From positions 626,837 through 690,836 of the forward strand of contig NZ_VTTO01000001.1 in NCBI RefSeq assembly GCF_008364825.1: 64,000 bases of DNA, in the 5' to 3' direction. Origin of the DNA: Azospirillum sp. B21 (GTDB lineage Bacteria; Pseudomonadota; Alphaproteobacteria; Azospirillales; Azospirillaceae). Each line of letters starts with the position of its first letter. Position 1 is the stretch's first letter. The position numbers were made by a program, and so were the translations under genes. The notes beneath the pieces are model-generated. The model saw only the letters and a program-made list of their open reading frames with translations. It ran no database searches and was not told the origin of the DNA. This document shows, piece by piece, positions 20,385-30,100 of this stretch.

Positions 20385-20479
20385 TTGGTGTATCCCTGAT
20401 TGGAAGGCCTCCGGTCCACTGCCCAACTCCCGGGCGGTAAGGGCCGGAGACGGACCGCGTATCTGGACGGGAATTTCCT

Positions 20480-21349
20480 GTGAAGTCACGCTCATCCGGC
20501 TCCGTCATCCGCCTTGCCGCGCCTTTGCGGGCCCTCGCGCAGCGTTTCTCCTTCCTCCTGCTTGTCCTTGCCTCCATCGCGTTGATGATGGTCGGCAAGA
20601 TCGAATCCGTGTCGGTGGACAGCGCCCGCGCCCGCGTGACCGACGCCTTCGCCCCGATCCTCGACGCCATCTCCCGCCCCGCAGCGACCGCGGCGCGCGT
20701 GGTCGAGTCGGTGGTCGAGCTTGAGAACGCCTTCGACGAGAACCAGCGCCTGAAGGCCGAGAACGCCAGGCTTCTGCAGTGGAAGCAGGCGGCTTTGCGG
20801 CTGGAGGCGGAAAACAGCAGCCTGCGCAGCCTGCTGCGCGTCCGTCCGGACCCCTCTCTCACCTACATCGCCGCCCGCGTCATCGCGACCCCCGGCAGTT
20901 CCTTCGTCCGCACGCTGGTGGTGACCGCCGGCAAGCGCGACGGGGTGCGCAAGGGACAGGCTGCGCTGGCCGGCGCCGGTCTGGTCGGCCGGGTGATCGA
21001 AGTCGGCGAATGGTCGTCCCGCATCCTGCTGCTGACCGACATCAACGCCCGTGTCCCGGTGGTCCTGGCCAACACGCGCCAGCGCGCCATCCTGGCCGGG
21101 GACAATTCCGACCAGGCCAAGCTTCTCTATCTGCCGCCGGAATCGCCGATCCAGGTGGGCGAGCAGGTGGTGACCTCGGGTGACGGCGGCCTGTTCCCGT
21201 CCGGCCTGCCGGTCGGCGTGGTGACCGCGGTCAGCGAGCGCGGCGTGCGTGTGTTGCCCAGCGCCGACCTGTCGCGGATCGAACATTTGCGCCTGGTGGA
21301 TTTCGGGTTGCCCGGCACCGACCTGGACCCGTCGCCGGAGTGGAAGTGA
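20480..21349 (+). CDS. mreC: Rod shape-determining protein MreC
   Basis: MreC is a periplasmic scaffold anchored by one N-terminal helix that activates PBP2. The 289-residue protein has a membrane segment at about 26-44, a coiled coil at about 75-115 (ENAFDENQRLKAENARLLQW) and the two-barrel beta domain to about 280. Translation starts at GTG. It lies 95 bp after mreB and 37 bp before mreD. Confidence 0.94.
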   Translation: MKSRSSGSVIRLAAPLRALAQRFSFLLLVLASIALMMVGKIESVSVDSARARVTDAFAPILDAISRPAATAARVVESVVELENAFDENQRLKAENARLLQWKQAALRLEAENSSLRSLLRVRPDPSLTYIAARVIATPGSSFVRTLVVTAGKRDGVRKGQAALAGAGLVGRVIEVGEWSSRILLLTDINARVPVVLANTRQRAILAGDNSDQAKLLYLPPESPIQVGEQVVTSGDGGLFPSGLPVGVVTAVSERGVRVLPSADLSRIEHLRLVDFGLPGTDLDPSPEWK

Positions 21350-21386
21350 GCCGGTCCGACAGCGCCCCGGCGGGAAGGCCGCCGGT

Positions 21387-21899
21387 ATGACGGCAACTTT
21401 CTGGCAACGGGTCGATAAGGCCGGGCGCAATCTGGCGCCCTTCGCCGTTACCGTCATGATGGTACTGGTCGGCATGATTCCGGTGCCGGTGCCGGGCTAC
21501 GCCCCGGTGGCGCCGAACCTGACGCTGGTTTCGGTCTATTACTGGACGATCCACAGGCCTGACCTGATGCGTCCGGGGGTGGCCTTTCTGATCGGGCTGC
21601 TGCAGGATTTCCTGATCGGCGGGCCGCTGGGCGTCAATGCCCTCCTGCTGGTCGTGGCGCAGTGGGCGGTGCTGAACCAGCGCCGGGTTTTCCTGGCCAG
21701 CACCTTCGCGTTGCTGTGGTTCGGCTTCACCCTGGTGATGGCCGGGGCCGTGGTTCTGCAATGGCTGGCCTTCACGGCACTGGATGCGGCCGCGCTGTCG
21801 ATCCTGCCGGCGCTGTTCCAGGGCCTGCTGACGGTGGCGGTGTTTCCTGCGGTGGGCTGGCTGCTGATCCGCGTCCACCGCGCGTTCTTGAACGGGTAA
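21387..21899 (+). CDS. mreD: Rod shape-determining protein MreD
   Basis: A 170-residue integral membrane protein with about five hydrophobic segments and the MreD-like stretch PNLTLVSVYYWTIHRPDLM. It works with MreC in the elongasome. Its position between mreC and mrdA is typical of Alphaproteobacteria. Confidence 0.92.
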   Translation: MTATFWQRVDKAGRNLAPFAVTVMMVLVGMIPVPVPGYAPVAPNLTLVSVYYWTIHRPDLMRPGVAFLIGLLQDFLIGGPLGVNALLLVVAQWAVLNQRRVFLASTFALLWFGFTLVMAGAVVLQWLAFTALDAAALSILPALFQGLLTVAVFPAVGWLLIRVHRAFLNG

Positions 21900-21916
21900 A
21901 GGGTCCCGGCGGTTTC

Positions 21917-23803
21917 ATGAGTTCGATCGATCGCGACACCGACCGTTCCCGCCTGCTGGCGCGCCGCGCCCTGGTGCTGGGCGGCATCAAGCTGGCCGGC
22001 CTGTCCGCGCTGGTCGGTCGGCTCTATTACCTGCAGGTGGTCGAATCCGCGCGCTACACCATGCTGGCGGAGGAGAACCGCATCAGCCTGCGGCTGATCG
22101 CCCCGTCGCGCGGCAACATCGTTGACCGGTTCGGCGTGCCGCTGGCGGTGAACCAGCAGAACTACCGGGTCGTCGTGGTGTCTGAGCGCACCCACAACAT
22201 CCAGGAGACGCTCGACAAGATTTCCCGCATCGTGCCGCTGACCGACGGCGACCGCCGCCGTGTGATGCGCGAACTGCACCGCAAACGCCGCTTCGTCCCC
22301 GTTACTGTGCGCGAGAACCTGACCTGGGAGCAGGTGGCGACGCTGGAGACCAACACCCCCGACCTGCCCGGCGTGGCGATCGAGGTAGGCGAACTGCGCC
22401 ATTATCCGCAGGCGGAGGCGACCGCCCATATCCTGGGCTATGTCGGCGCGGTGTCGGAAGCGGAGTTGAGCGGCAACAGCGATCCGGTGCTGTCGCTCCC
22501 CGGCTTCCGCATCGGCAAGGCCGGCATCGAGAAGCATCACGAGAAGGTTCTGCGGGGCACCGCCGGCACCAGCCAGCTGGAGGTCAACGCGGTCGGCCGC
22601 GTCATCCGCGAGCTGTCGCGCGACGAAGGGCAGTCGGGCCGCGAGATTCAGCTGACCATCGACATGGCGCTACAGCGCTTCGTGCAGGAACGCCTGTCGA
22701 AGGAGGTCAGCGCGTCGGCGGTGGTGATGGACGTGCATACCGGCGGAATCTATGCGCTCAGCTCCCATCCCAGCTATGATCCCAACCAGTTCACCATGGG
22801 CATCAGCGCCGAGTTGTGGGAGGAGCTGCTGTCCAACCAGGCGACGCCGCTGAACAACAAGGCGGTGGTCGGCCAGTATCCGCCGGGCTCCACCTTCAAG
22901 ATGATGGCGGCTCTGGCGGCTCTCGAATCGGGAATCGTCAGCAGCCGGCACACCGTCTTCTGCCCCGGCCATATGGAACTGGGCGACCATCGTTTTCACT
23001 GCTGGAAGCGCGGCGGCCACGGTACGGTCGATTTCGTCGGGGCGCTGCGCCATTCCTGCGACGTGTTCTTCTACGACGTGTCGCGCCGCATCGGCATCGA
23101 CCGGATCTCCGAGATGTCCAACCGCTTCGGGCTGGGCGCCCGCACCGGCATCGACCTGCCGCACGAGCGCGCCGGGCTGATGCCGTCCATCGCCTGGAAG
23201 AAGGCGACCCTGGGCAAGGGCTGGGACATGGGCGAGACTCTGGTCGCCTCCATCGGCCAGGGTTATGTGCTGGCGACGCCGCTGCAACTGGCGGTGATGA
23301 CCTGCCGGCTGGCGAATGGCGGCTATGCGGTCAAGCCGCATTTGACCAAGCAGATCAAGACCGTCAGCGGCGAACAAACCGCCTGGCCCAGCATCGGCGT
23401 GAAGAAGGAGAATCTCGACATCGTGCTGCGCGGCATGAACGAGGTGACCAACGCGCCGAACGGCACCGCCTTCAAGTCGCGCATCACCGAGGTCGGGTAC
23501 GAGATGGCCGGCAAGACCGGCTCCGCCCAGGTCCGCCGCATCACCATGGCGGAGCGCACCACCGGCGTGAAGAAGAACGAGGATCTGCCCTGGCGCGAAC
23601 GCGACCACGCCCTGTTCGTCGCCTTCGCGCCCGTCCAGGCGCCGCGCTATGCCTGCGCCGTCTTCGTCGAGCATGGCGGCGGCGGTTCCACCGCGGCGGC
23701 GCCGATCGCCCGCGACATCCTGCTGGAAACCCAGAAGCGCGACCCCGGCCGCGCCGCCGTCGCCGAAACCCCGCCGACGAGTTTCAAGGATCCGCGGGGG
23801 TAA
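21917..23803 (+). CDS. mrdA: Penicillin-binding protein 2 (elongation transpeptidase)
   Basis: A 628-residue class B PBP that cross-links peptidoglycan during elongation, anchored by an N-terminal helix (about 22-40). The transpeptidase motifs are STFK at about 325-328, SCD at about 380-382 and KTGS at about 533-536. The dimerisation/pedestal domain covers about 45-250. It starts 17 bp after mreD and ends at a terminator. rodA, which usually follows in this operon type, is absent; the next gene is ilvC on the opposite strand. Confidence 0.95.
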   Translation: MSSIDRDTDRSRLLARRALVLGGIKLAGLSALVGRLYYLQVVESARYTMLAEENRISLRLIAPSRGNIVDRFGVPLAVNQQNYRVVVVSERTHNIQETLDKISRIVPLTDGDRRRVMRELHRKRRFVPVTVRENLTWEQVATLETNTPDLPGVAIEVGELRHYPQAEATAHILGYVGAVSEAELSGNSDPVLSLPGFRIGKAGIEKHHEKVLRGTAGTSQLEVNAVGRVIRELSRDEGQSGREIQLTIDMALQRFVQERLSKEVSASAVVMDVHTGGIYALSSHPSYDPNQFTMGISAELWEELLSNQATPLNNKAVVGQYPPGSTFKMMAALAALESGIVSSRHTVFCPGHMELGDHRFHCWKRGGHGTVDFVGALRHSCDVFFYDVSRRIGIDRISEMSNRFGLGARTGIDLPHERAGLMPSIAWKKATLGKGWDMGETLVASIGQGYVLATPLQLAVMTCRLANGGYAVKPHLTKQIKTVSGEQTAWPSIGVKKENLDIVLRGMNEVTNAPNGTAFKSRITEVGYEMAGKTGSAQVRRITMAERTTGVKKNEDLPWRERDHALFVAFAPVQAPRYACAVFVEHGGGGSTAAAPIARDILLETQKRDPGRAAVAETPPTSFKDPRG

Positions 23804-23809
23804 AGGTTG

Positions 23810-23832
23810 CCCTCTCCCGCCCCGGGAGAGGG
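23810..23832. repeat. Short palindrome related to the intergenic repeat family
   Basis: CCCTCTCCCG and CGGGAGAGGG form a ten-bp stem around CCC. Composition resembles one internal hairpin of the larger palindromic elements, so this may be a fragment. Confidence 0.5.
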
Positions 23833-23841
23833 AGCATAAGA

Positions 23842-23869
23842 AAAGCGCGCCCCCGAAGGGACGCGCTTT
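23842..23869. terminator. Bidirectional terminator between mrdA and ilvC
   Basis: AAAGCGCG and CGCGCTTT pair over eight bases with a 12-base loop, between the convergent mrdA and ilvC stops. Confidence 0.65.
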
Positions 23870-23897
23870 CCGGCAAACCGACTTGGCTTTCGCCCGA

Positions 23898-24974
<1,077 letters not shown>

Positions 24975-25100
24975 TTACTCCATTGAGCAAAGCCGCCCGT
25001 CAAGGGAAACAATCGCTCGATGGAGCGGCAAAATGCAAAGCTTCCTTGCGTTTTTGCCGCCCCAATCTTTCGCAGAATATTTTCTGCGGGTGACGGCGCC

Positions 25101-25607
25101 TCAGAACGCCGCCGGTCCCTTTGACATGGCGACCACGCCGGTGCGGCTGGCTTCCACAAGGCCGAGCTGGCCCATCAGGCCGACGAAGTCGTCGACCTGC
25201 TCGGTGGTGCCGGTCAGCTCGAAGACGAAGCTGCTCAGCGTCGCGTCGACCACCTTGGCCTGGAAGATGTCGGCAAGGCGAAGCGCCTCAATCCGGCGGT
25301 CGCCGGTGCCGGCCACCTTGATCAGCGCCAGTTCGCGTTCCACCGACGGCCCTTCGTCGGTCAGGTCATGGACGCGGTGGACCGGAACCAGCCGGCCGAG
25401 CTGCGCCTTGATCTGCTCGATGATCATCCGGGTGCCGGAGGTGACCAGCGTGATGCGCGACAGGTGGTCGGCGTTGTTCACCTCCGCCACCGTCAGGCTT
25501 TCGATGTTGTAGCCGCGGCCCGAGAACAGCCCGATGACGCGGGCGAGAACGCCCGGCTCGTTGTCCACCAGCACGGCGATGGTGTGCTTTTCGATCGCGT
25601 TTTCCAT
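25101..25607 (-). CDS. ilvN: Acetolactate synthase small (regulatory) subunit
   Basis: A 168-residue ACT-domain subunit that activates the catalytic subunit and confers valine feedback inhibition. The N-terminal ACT domain reads HTIAVLVDNEPGVLARVIGL with FSGRGYNIESLTV. An ATG three codons upstream (25616) is possible; the one at 25607 has a GGGGGG stretch ten bases upstream. It follows ilvB by 36 bp and is surely co-transcribed. Confidence 0.94.
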   Translation of the reverse strand: MENAIEKHTIAVLVDNEPGVLARVIGLFSGRGYNIESLTVAEVNNADHLSRITLVTSGTRMIIEQIKAQLGRLVPVHRVHDLTDEGPSVERELALIKVAGTGDRRIEALRLADIFQAKVVDATLSSFVFELTGTTEQVDDFVGLMGQLGLVEASRTGVVAMSKGPAAF

Positions 25608-25643
25608 GAGACCCATTCCCCCCGTTCGTTCGTCGTCAGCCGA

Positions 25644-27407
25644 TCAGACCAGCACCATGCCGTCTTCCGGCGTGGCGTCGGACGGGCTGTCGTCCGGACC
25701 GAACAGGATTTCGTTGTGGGCCTTGCCGCCCGGAATCATGGGGAAGCAGTTTTCCTTCGGATCGACGGCGATGTCGATGATGCAGGGGCGGTCGGTGACG
25801 GCCAGCATCTTTTCGATCACCTGATCGACCTCGGCCACCGTGGTGGCGCGCAGGCCGACGCAGCCCCAGGATTCCGCCAGCTTCACGAAGTCCGGCAGGG
25901 CTTCCGAATAGCTCTGGGAATAGCGCGAGCCATGCAGCAGTTCCTGCCACTGGCGCACCATGCCCATATACTGGTTGTTCAGGATGAAGATCTTGACCGG
26001 CGCGCGGTACTGCACGGCGGTGCCGATCTCCTGCATGTTCATCAGGAAGCTGGCCTCGCCCGACACGTCCACCACGATGGCGTCGGGGTGGGCGAGCTGC
26101 GCGCCGATGGCAGCCGGCAGGCCGTAGCCCATGGTGCCGAGCCCGCCCGAGGTCAGCCAGCGGTTCGGCTGGTCGAAGGGCAGGAACTGGGCGGCCCACA
26201 TCTGGTGCTGGCCGACTTCCGTCGTGATGTAGTGGTCCTTGCCACGCAGGGCCTCGCGCAGGCGCTCCAGCGCGTATTGCGGCTTGATGACCGATTCGGT
26301 GCGGTTGTAGTTCAGACAGTTGCGGGCGCGCCAGCCCTCGATCTTGCCCCACCACTCCTTCAGCGCCGGCTTGTCGGCGCTCTTGGCGCGCGCCTTCCAG
26401 ATGCGCAGCATGTCTTCCAGCACGGCGCCGCAATCGCCGACGATCGGGATGTCGACCGCGACGTTCTTGTTGATCGAGCTGGGATCGATGTCGACGTGGA
26501 TCTTCTTGGAGCCCGGCGAGAAGGCCGACAGCTTGCCGGTCACGCGGTCGTCGAAGCGGGCGCCGATGTTGATCATGACGTCGCATTCGTACATGGCGAG
26601 GTTCGCCTCGTACGTGCCGTGCATGCCGAGCATGCCCAACCACTGATTGTCCGACGCCGGGAAAGCGCCGAGGCCCATCAGGGTGGAGGTGATCGGAAAA
26701 CCGGTGGTCTTGACGAACTGGGTCAGCAGCTTGGCCGCGAAGGGGCCGGCGTTGATCACGCCGCCGCCGGTGTAGAAGACGGGCCGCTTGGCGTTGGCGA
26801 TCAACTCGATCGCCTCTTCGATGCGGGCGATCTCCGCCTTCACCTGCGGACGGTAGGTCTTGTGCTTGACCTCCGCCGGCGGGACGTAGGTGCCGTCGGC
26901 GAACTGCACGTCCTTCGGAATGTCGACCAGCACCGGGCCGGGACGGCCGCTGCGCGCGACATAGAAGGCCTCGTGCAGGGTGCGGGCCAGGTTGTCGACG
27001 TCCTTCACCAAGTAATTGTGCTTGGTGCAGGGACGGGTGATGCCGGTGGTGTCGGCTTCCTGGAAGGCGTCGTTGCCGATCAGGTGGGTCGGCACCTGCC
27101 CCGACAGACAGACGAGCGGAATGCTGTCGCACAGGGCGTCCAGCAGGCCGGTCACCGCGTTGGTGGCCCCGGGGCCGGAGGTCACCAGCACGCAGCCGAC
27201 CTTGCCGGTCGAGCGCGCATAGCCCTCCGCCGCGTGAACCGCGGCCTGTTCATGGCGTACGAGGACATGTTTCAGGTCGTTCTGCTGGAACAGCGCGTCG
27301 TAGATGGGAAGTACGGCGCCGCCGGGATAGCCGAAGATGATGTCAACGCCCTGATCCTTCAGGGCCTTGATGACGATCTGGGCGCCGGTCAGCTTCTGTT
27401 CGGACAT
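25644..27407 (-). CDS. ilvB: Acetolactate synthase large (catalytic) subunit
   Basis: A 587-residue ThDP-dependent enzyme that condenses pyruvate with pyruvate or 2-oxobutyrate, the first common step of Val/Leu/Ile synthesis. The catalytic Glu is about residue 53 in RHEQAAVHAAEGYAR; the FAD-binding middle domain and the ThDP/Mg site (VSGEASFLMNMQE then NNQYMGMVRQWQ) are intact. Regulation may act through its 5' leader, which shows a hairpin around a consensus ribosome site and a four-codon mini-ORF (see findings). Confidence 0.96.
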   Translation of the reverse strand: MSEQKLTGAQIVIKALKDQGVDIIFGYPGGAVLPIYDALFQQNDLKHVLVRHEQAAVHAAEGYARSTGKVGCVLVTSGPGATNAVTGLLDALCDSIPLVCLSGQVPTHLIGNDAFQEADTTGITRPCTKHNYLVKDVDNLARTLHEAFYVARSGRPGPVLVDIPKDVQFADGTYVPPAEVKHKTYRPQVKAEIARIEEAIELIANAKRPVFYTGGGVINAGPFAAKLLTQFVKTTGFPITSTLMGLGAFPASDNQWLGMLGMHGTYEANLAMYECDVMINIGARFDDRVTGKLSAFSPGSKKIHVDIDPSSINKNVAVDIPIVGDCGAVLEDMLRIWKARAKSADKPALKEWWGKIEGWRARNCLNYNRTESVIKPQYALERLREALRGKDHYITTEVGQHQMWAAQFLPFDQPNRWLTSGGLGTMGYGLPAAIGAQLAHPDAIVVDVSGEASFLMNMQEIGTAVQYRAPVKIFILNNQYMGMVRQWQELLHGSRYSQSYSEALPDFVKLAESWGCVGLRATTVAEVDQVIEKMLAVTDRPCIIDIAVDPKENCFPMIPGGKAHNEILFGPDDSPSDATPEDGMVLV

Positions 27408-27733
27408 CGCTCACGACCTTCTCATGTGGGCGCCTCCTCTAGGGCACCCGGTTCCTTGGGAACACCAACCCCGCCGGATGGGCATAGCCGTTCAGAACAA
27501 CGACTTAGCCCTGATGGCGGGTGCTGGGACCGGCAAATTAGTCAAATCATCCGTCATAGGTCAACCCTATTCGCGAATGTTTGCAAAGTTTTTTTGCCGC
27601 AGTTTTTCCAATTGTTGCGCGCCCATAGGAGGTGGCGGTCTTGCCCGGTCCCAGCTTGCCCGAAACGGAAACGGCGGCCGCACCGAAGCGCGGCCGCCGT
27701 TTCGAACAGGCGACGACTGGGAAGGATGGGCGG
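27408..27733. other. ilvB leader and upstream region
   Basis: Minus-strand features: TTGACC at 27564-27559 as a possible -35, a hairpin GGGUGCC/GGCGCCC (27449-27428) whose loop and 3' arm contain AGAGGAGG, a mini-ORF Met-Arg-Arg-Ser (27425-27411, including stop) and then the ilvB ATG at 27407. The distal end is the terminator of the aminotransferase gene at 27668-27703. Confidence 0.45.
27668..27703 (-). terminator. Terminator after the aminotransferase gene
   Basis: GAAACGGCGGCCGC and GCGGCCGCCGTTTC form a perfect 14-bp stem with an eight-base loop, 31 bp past the aminotransferase stop. The following sequence is only moderately T-rich, but the stem is very strong. Confidence 0.75.
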
Positions 27734-28945
27734 TCAGGCGGCCGTCTTCAGCAGTTCGCACAGCCGGCGGATGCCCTCGCGGATCTGGGCCGGCTTGGTG
27801 ACGGAGAAGGCGAGGCGCAGCGTGTTCTTGCCCGACCGGTCGGCGTGGAAGGCCGATCCGGGGACGAAGGCGACATTGGCCTCCTTGATGGCGCGGGCCA
27901 GCAGATCGGTGCCGTCGACGCCCTCCGGCGCCTCGATCCAGACGAACAGACCACCTTCCGGCTTGGTCCAGGTGACGCCCGGCGGTGCGAATTCGTCCAG
28001 GGCCGCCAGCATGGCGTCGCGACGCTCCTTGTATTGGGTGCGCAGCAGCTTGATGTGGCTGTCGAAGATCTGCGAGACGACGTCGTGCATGACGATCTGG
28101 TTGATCGTGCTGGCGTGCAGGTCGGCCGCCTGCTTCATCAGCACCAGCCGATTCACCACCTCCGGCGCGGCATTGACCCAGCCGACGCGCATCGCCGGCA
28201 CCATCGTCTTGGAGAAGGTGCCGCCGAAGATGACATTGGTCAGCTTGCCGCCGTTGCGCTCGCAATCCAGCGCCGCCATCAGCGGCAGATGTTCGCCGTC
28301 ATAGCGCAGTTCGCAATAGGCGGTATCCTCGATCACCGGCACGCCGGCCGCATCGCAGGCGTCCAGGATGGCGTGGCGGCGGGCCAGCGTCACCGTGGTG
28401 CCGTTGGGGTTCTGGAAATCGGGGACGAGGTAGAAGAACTTCGGCTTCTGGGCCAGCGCCTCGGTCAGCGCGGTCATCTCCGGCCCTTCCTCGTCCATCG
28501 GGATGGAGAGGTAGGTCGGCTCGTAGGGCGAGAAGGCCTGCAACGCGCCGAGATAGGTCGGGCGGGTGACGACGATCTTGTCGCCGGGGCCGATCAGCAG
28601 CTTGCCGACGAACTCCAGCACCTGCTGCGAGCCGTTCGTGACCAGCACGCCGTCCAGGCCGATGTTGACGCCCTTGCCACCCATGTAATCGCAGATCCAT
28701 TCCCGCAGCGGCGTGTAGCCTTCGGTGATGGAATACTGCAGCGCAGCCCCGGCACCGGCGTTGGACTGGAAGATCTTCTCGTAGGATCGGGCAATGGCGG
28801 AGCTGGGGAACAGGTCCGGGTCGGGAATGCCACCGGCGAAGGAGATGATCTCCGGACGATCGATCAGCTTCAGCAGTTCCCGGATTTCGGACGCCGTCAT
28901 GCCGCCCACGCGGCCCGCGAACACATGACCCCAATCAACCGACAC
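27734..28945 (-). CDS. PLP-dependent aminotransferase (class I/II, 2-aminoadipate/MocR-type fold)
   Basis: A 403-residue fold-type I aminotransferase. The PLP Lys is about 246 in GGTFSKTMVPAMRVGW and the pyridine-N Asp is about 207 in VIEDTAY; ISFAGGIPDPDLFP near 34-47 is typical of the LysN/2-aminoadipate and valine/aromatic transaminase group. The location just upstream of ilvBNC suggests a branched-chain or related amino-acid substrate, but sequence alone does not fix it. The start is GTG at 28945 with GGAGAAG five to six bases upstream. Confidence 0.9.
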   Translation of the reverse strand: MSVDWGHVFAGRVGGMTASEIRELLKLIDRPEIISFAGGIPDPDLFPSSAIARSYEKIFQSNAGAGAALQYSITEGYTPLREWICDYMGGKGVNIGLDGVLVTNGSQQVLEFVGKLLIGPGDKIVVTRPTYLGALQAFSPYEPTYLSIPMDEEGPEMTALTEALAQKPKFFYLVPDFQNPNGTTVTLARRHAILDACDAAGVPVIEDTAYCELRYDGEHLPLMAALDCERNGGKLTNVIFGGTFSKTMVPAMRVGWVNAAPEVVNRLVLMKQAADLHASTINQIVMHDVVSQIFDSHIKLLRTQYKERRDAMLAALDEFAPPGVTWTKPEGGLFVWIEAPEGVDGTDLLARAIKEANVAFVPGSAFHADRSGKNTLRLAFSVTKPAQIREGIRRLCELLKTAA

Positions 28946-28962
28946 GGTGCTTCTCCTTCGGA

Positions 28963-29967
28963 TCAGTAATTTAGTATCGTTCTCAGGCGGTCGAGCATTG
29001 CATTTCGTACCGCAAGCGAACAAGGCGAATCGATGGTATGGCAGCTATGCTGTCCTGTATGACTTACCAGCATTTCGGCCGCTTTGCCAACAATCTGATG
29101 CCGGAACCACGTCACCTGCCGTTTGGCATAGCGGCGGGTGGATTGCTGGGCCAGCGCGACCGCTTCGGCCAACGGGATTTCGCCATGCAGGTGGCGACGC
29201 AGTTCCGGCACGCCGAGCGCCTTCAGCACCGGCAGGTCGGGGGCAAGGCCCTGCTCGCGCGCCAGAGCATCCAGCCGCCGCACCTCCTCCAGCGCACCTT
29301 GTCCCATCATCAGGTCGAAACGCCTGTCGCACTGGGCGTAAAGGTCGGCGCGCGGCGGATCGAGCACGATGACGGTGAAGCGCAGATCCTCCGGCGCACC
29401 CTGGGCGGTTTGGTTCTGCCAATGGGACAGCGGATGCCCGGTCGCCTCCAGCACCTCCCAGGCACGGGTCAGGCGGGTGGTGTCCCCTGCGTTCAGCTTG
29501 GCCGACGCCGGGTCGCGGGCGACCAGCTCGGAGCGGAAGGCCTCGCCGCCGATGGACGCCAGCCGGGCATGGGCAGCGGCGCGCACCTTGTCGGGGATGG
29601 GGGGGACCTCGCTCAAGCCCTGCATCAGCGCACGCAGATAGAGACCGGTGCCACCGACCACCACGGGCAGCCGCCCCTCGGCCTTGGCGCCGTCGATCTC
29701 CGCCAGCGCCAGGTCACGCCAACGCGCCGCCGATCCGCGCTCCGCCGCCGGGAGGACGCCGTAGAGGCGGTGGGGCGCCCGCGCCAGATCCTCGGCCGGC
29801 GGGCGGGCGGTCAGCACATCCAGATCGGCGTAGAGCTGCATGCTGTCGGCATTGATGACCGTACCGCCGAACGCCTCGGCAACGGCGAGCGCCAGCCCCG
29901 ACTTGCCCGACGCAGTCGGCCCGCCGATGACGATGACGTCGGTGAGGTGGGTGGTAAGGTCGCTCAT
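28963..29967 (-). CDS. miaA: tRNA dimethylallyltransferase
   Basis: MiaA adds a dimethylallyl group to A37 of tRNAs reading UNN codons. The 334-residue protein has the P-loop GGPTASGKSG at about 15-24, the DSMQLYADLDVLTARP segment, and VVGGTGLYLRALMQGL. The RRYAKRQVTWFR motif near the C-terminus contacts tRNA. It is divergent from serB and lies directly upstream of the aminotransferase. Confidence 0.95.
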   Translation of the reverse strand: MSDLTTHLTDVIVIGGPTASGKSGLALAVAEAFGGTVINADSMQLYADLDVLTARPPAEDLARAPHRLYGVLPAAERGSAARWRDLALAEIDGAKAEGRLPVVVGGTGLYLRALMQGLSEVPPIPDKVRAAAHARLASIGGEAFRSELVARDPASAKLNAGDTTRLTRAWEVLEATGHPLSHWQNQTAQGAPEDLRFTVIVLDPPRADLYAQCDRRFDLMMGQGALEEVRRLDALAREQGLAPDLPVLKALGVPELRRHLHGEIPLAEAVALAQQSTRRYAKRQVTWFRHQIVGKAAEMLVSHTGQHSCHTIDSPCSLAVRNAMLDRLRTILNY

Positions 29968-30100
29968 CGCCCTTCCATGGCGTTCCGGCGCTCACTTTGC
30001 AACACCCAACCGCATGCCGACGCCGAAGCTTCGTTGGACCCGGCTCCCCGCCTGTGGTAGGCAGCGCGCAAAGGCCCTCTTTTCCTCGGGATACCCGCCG

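Noticed and set aside
27492..27557. Possible 21-residue attenuator peptide upstream of ilvB (three Leu, one Val and one Ile)
   Set aside because: Branched-chain residues are scattered, no terminator hairpin with a T-run follows, and the best -35 candidate would start transcription after its ATG.
25368..28969. Long plus-strand frames opposite ilvB and the aminotransferase
   Set aside because: They are complementary to genes with full catalytic motifs, and their composition is typical of antisense shadows.
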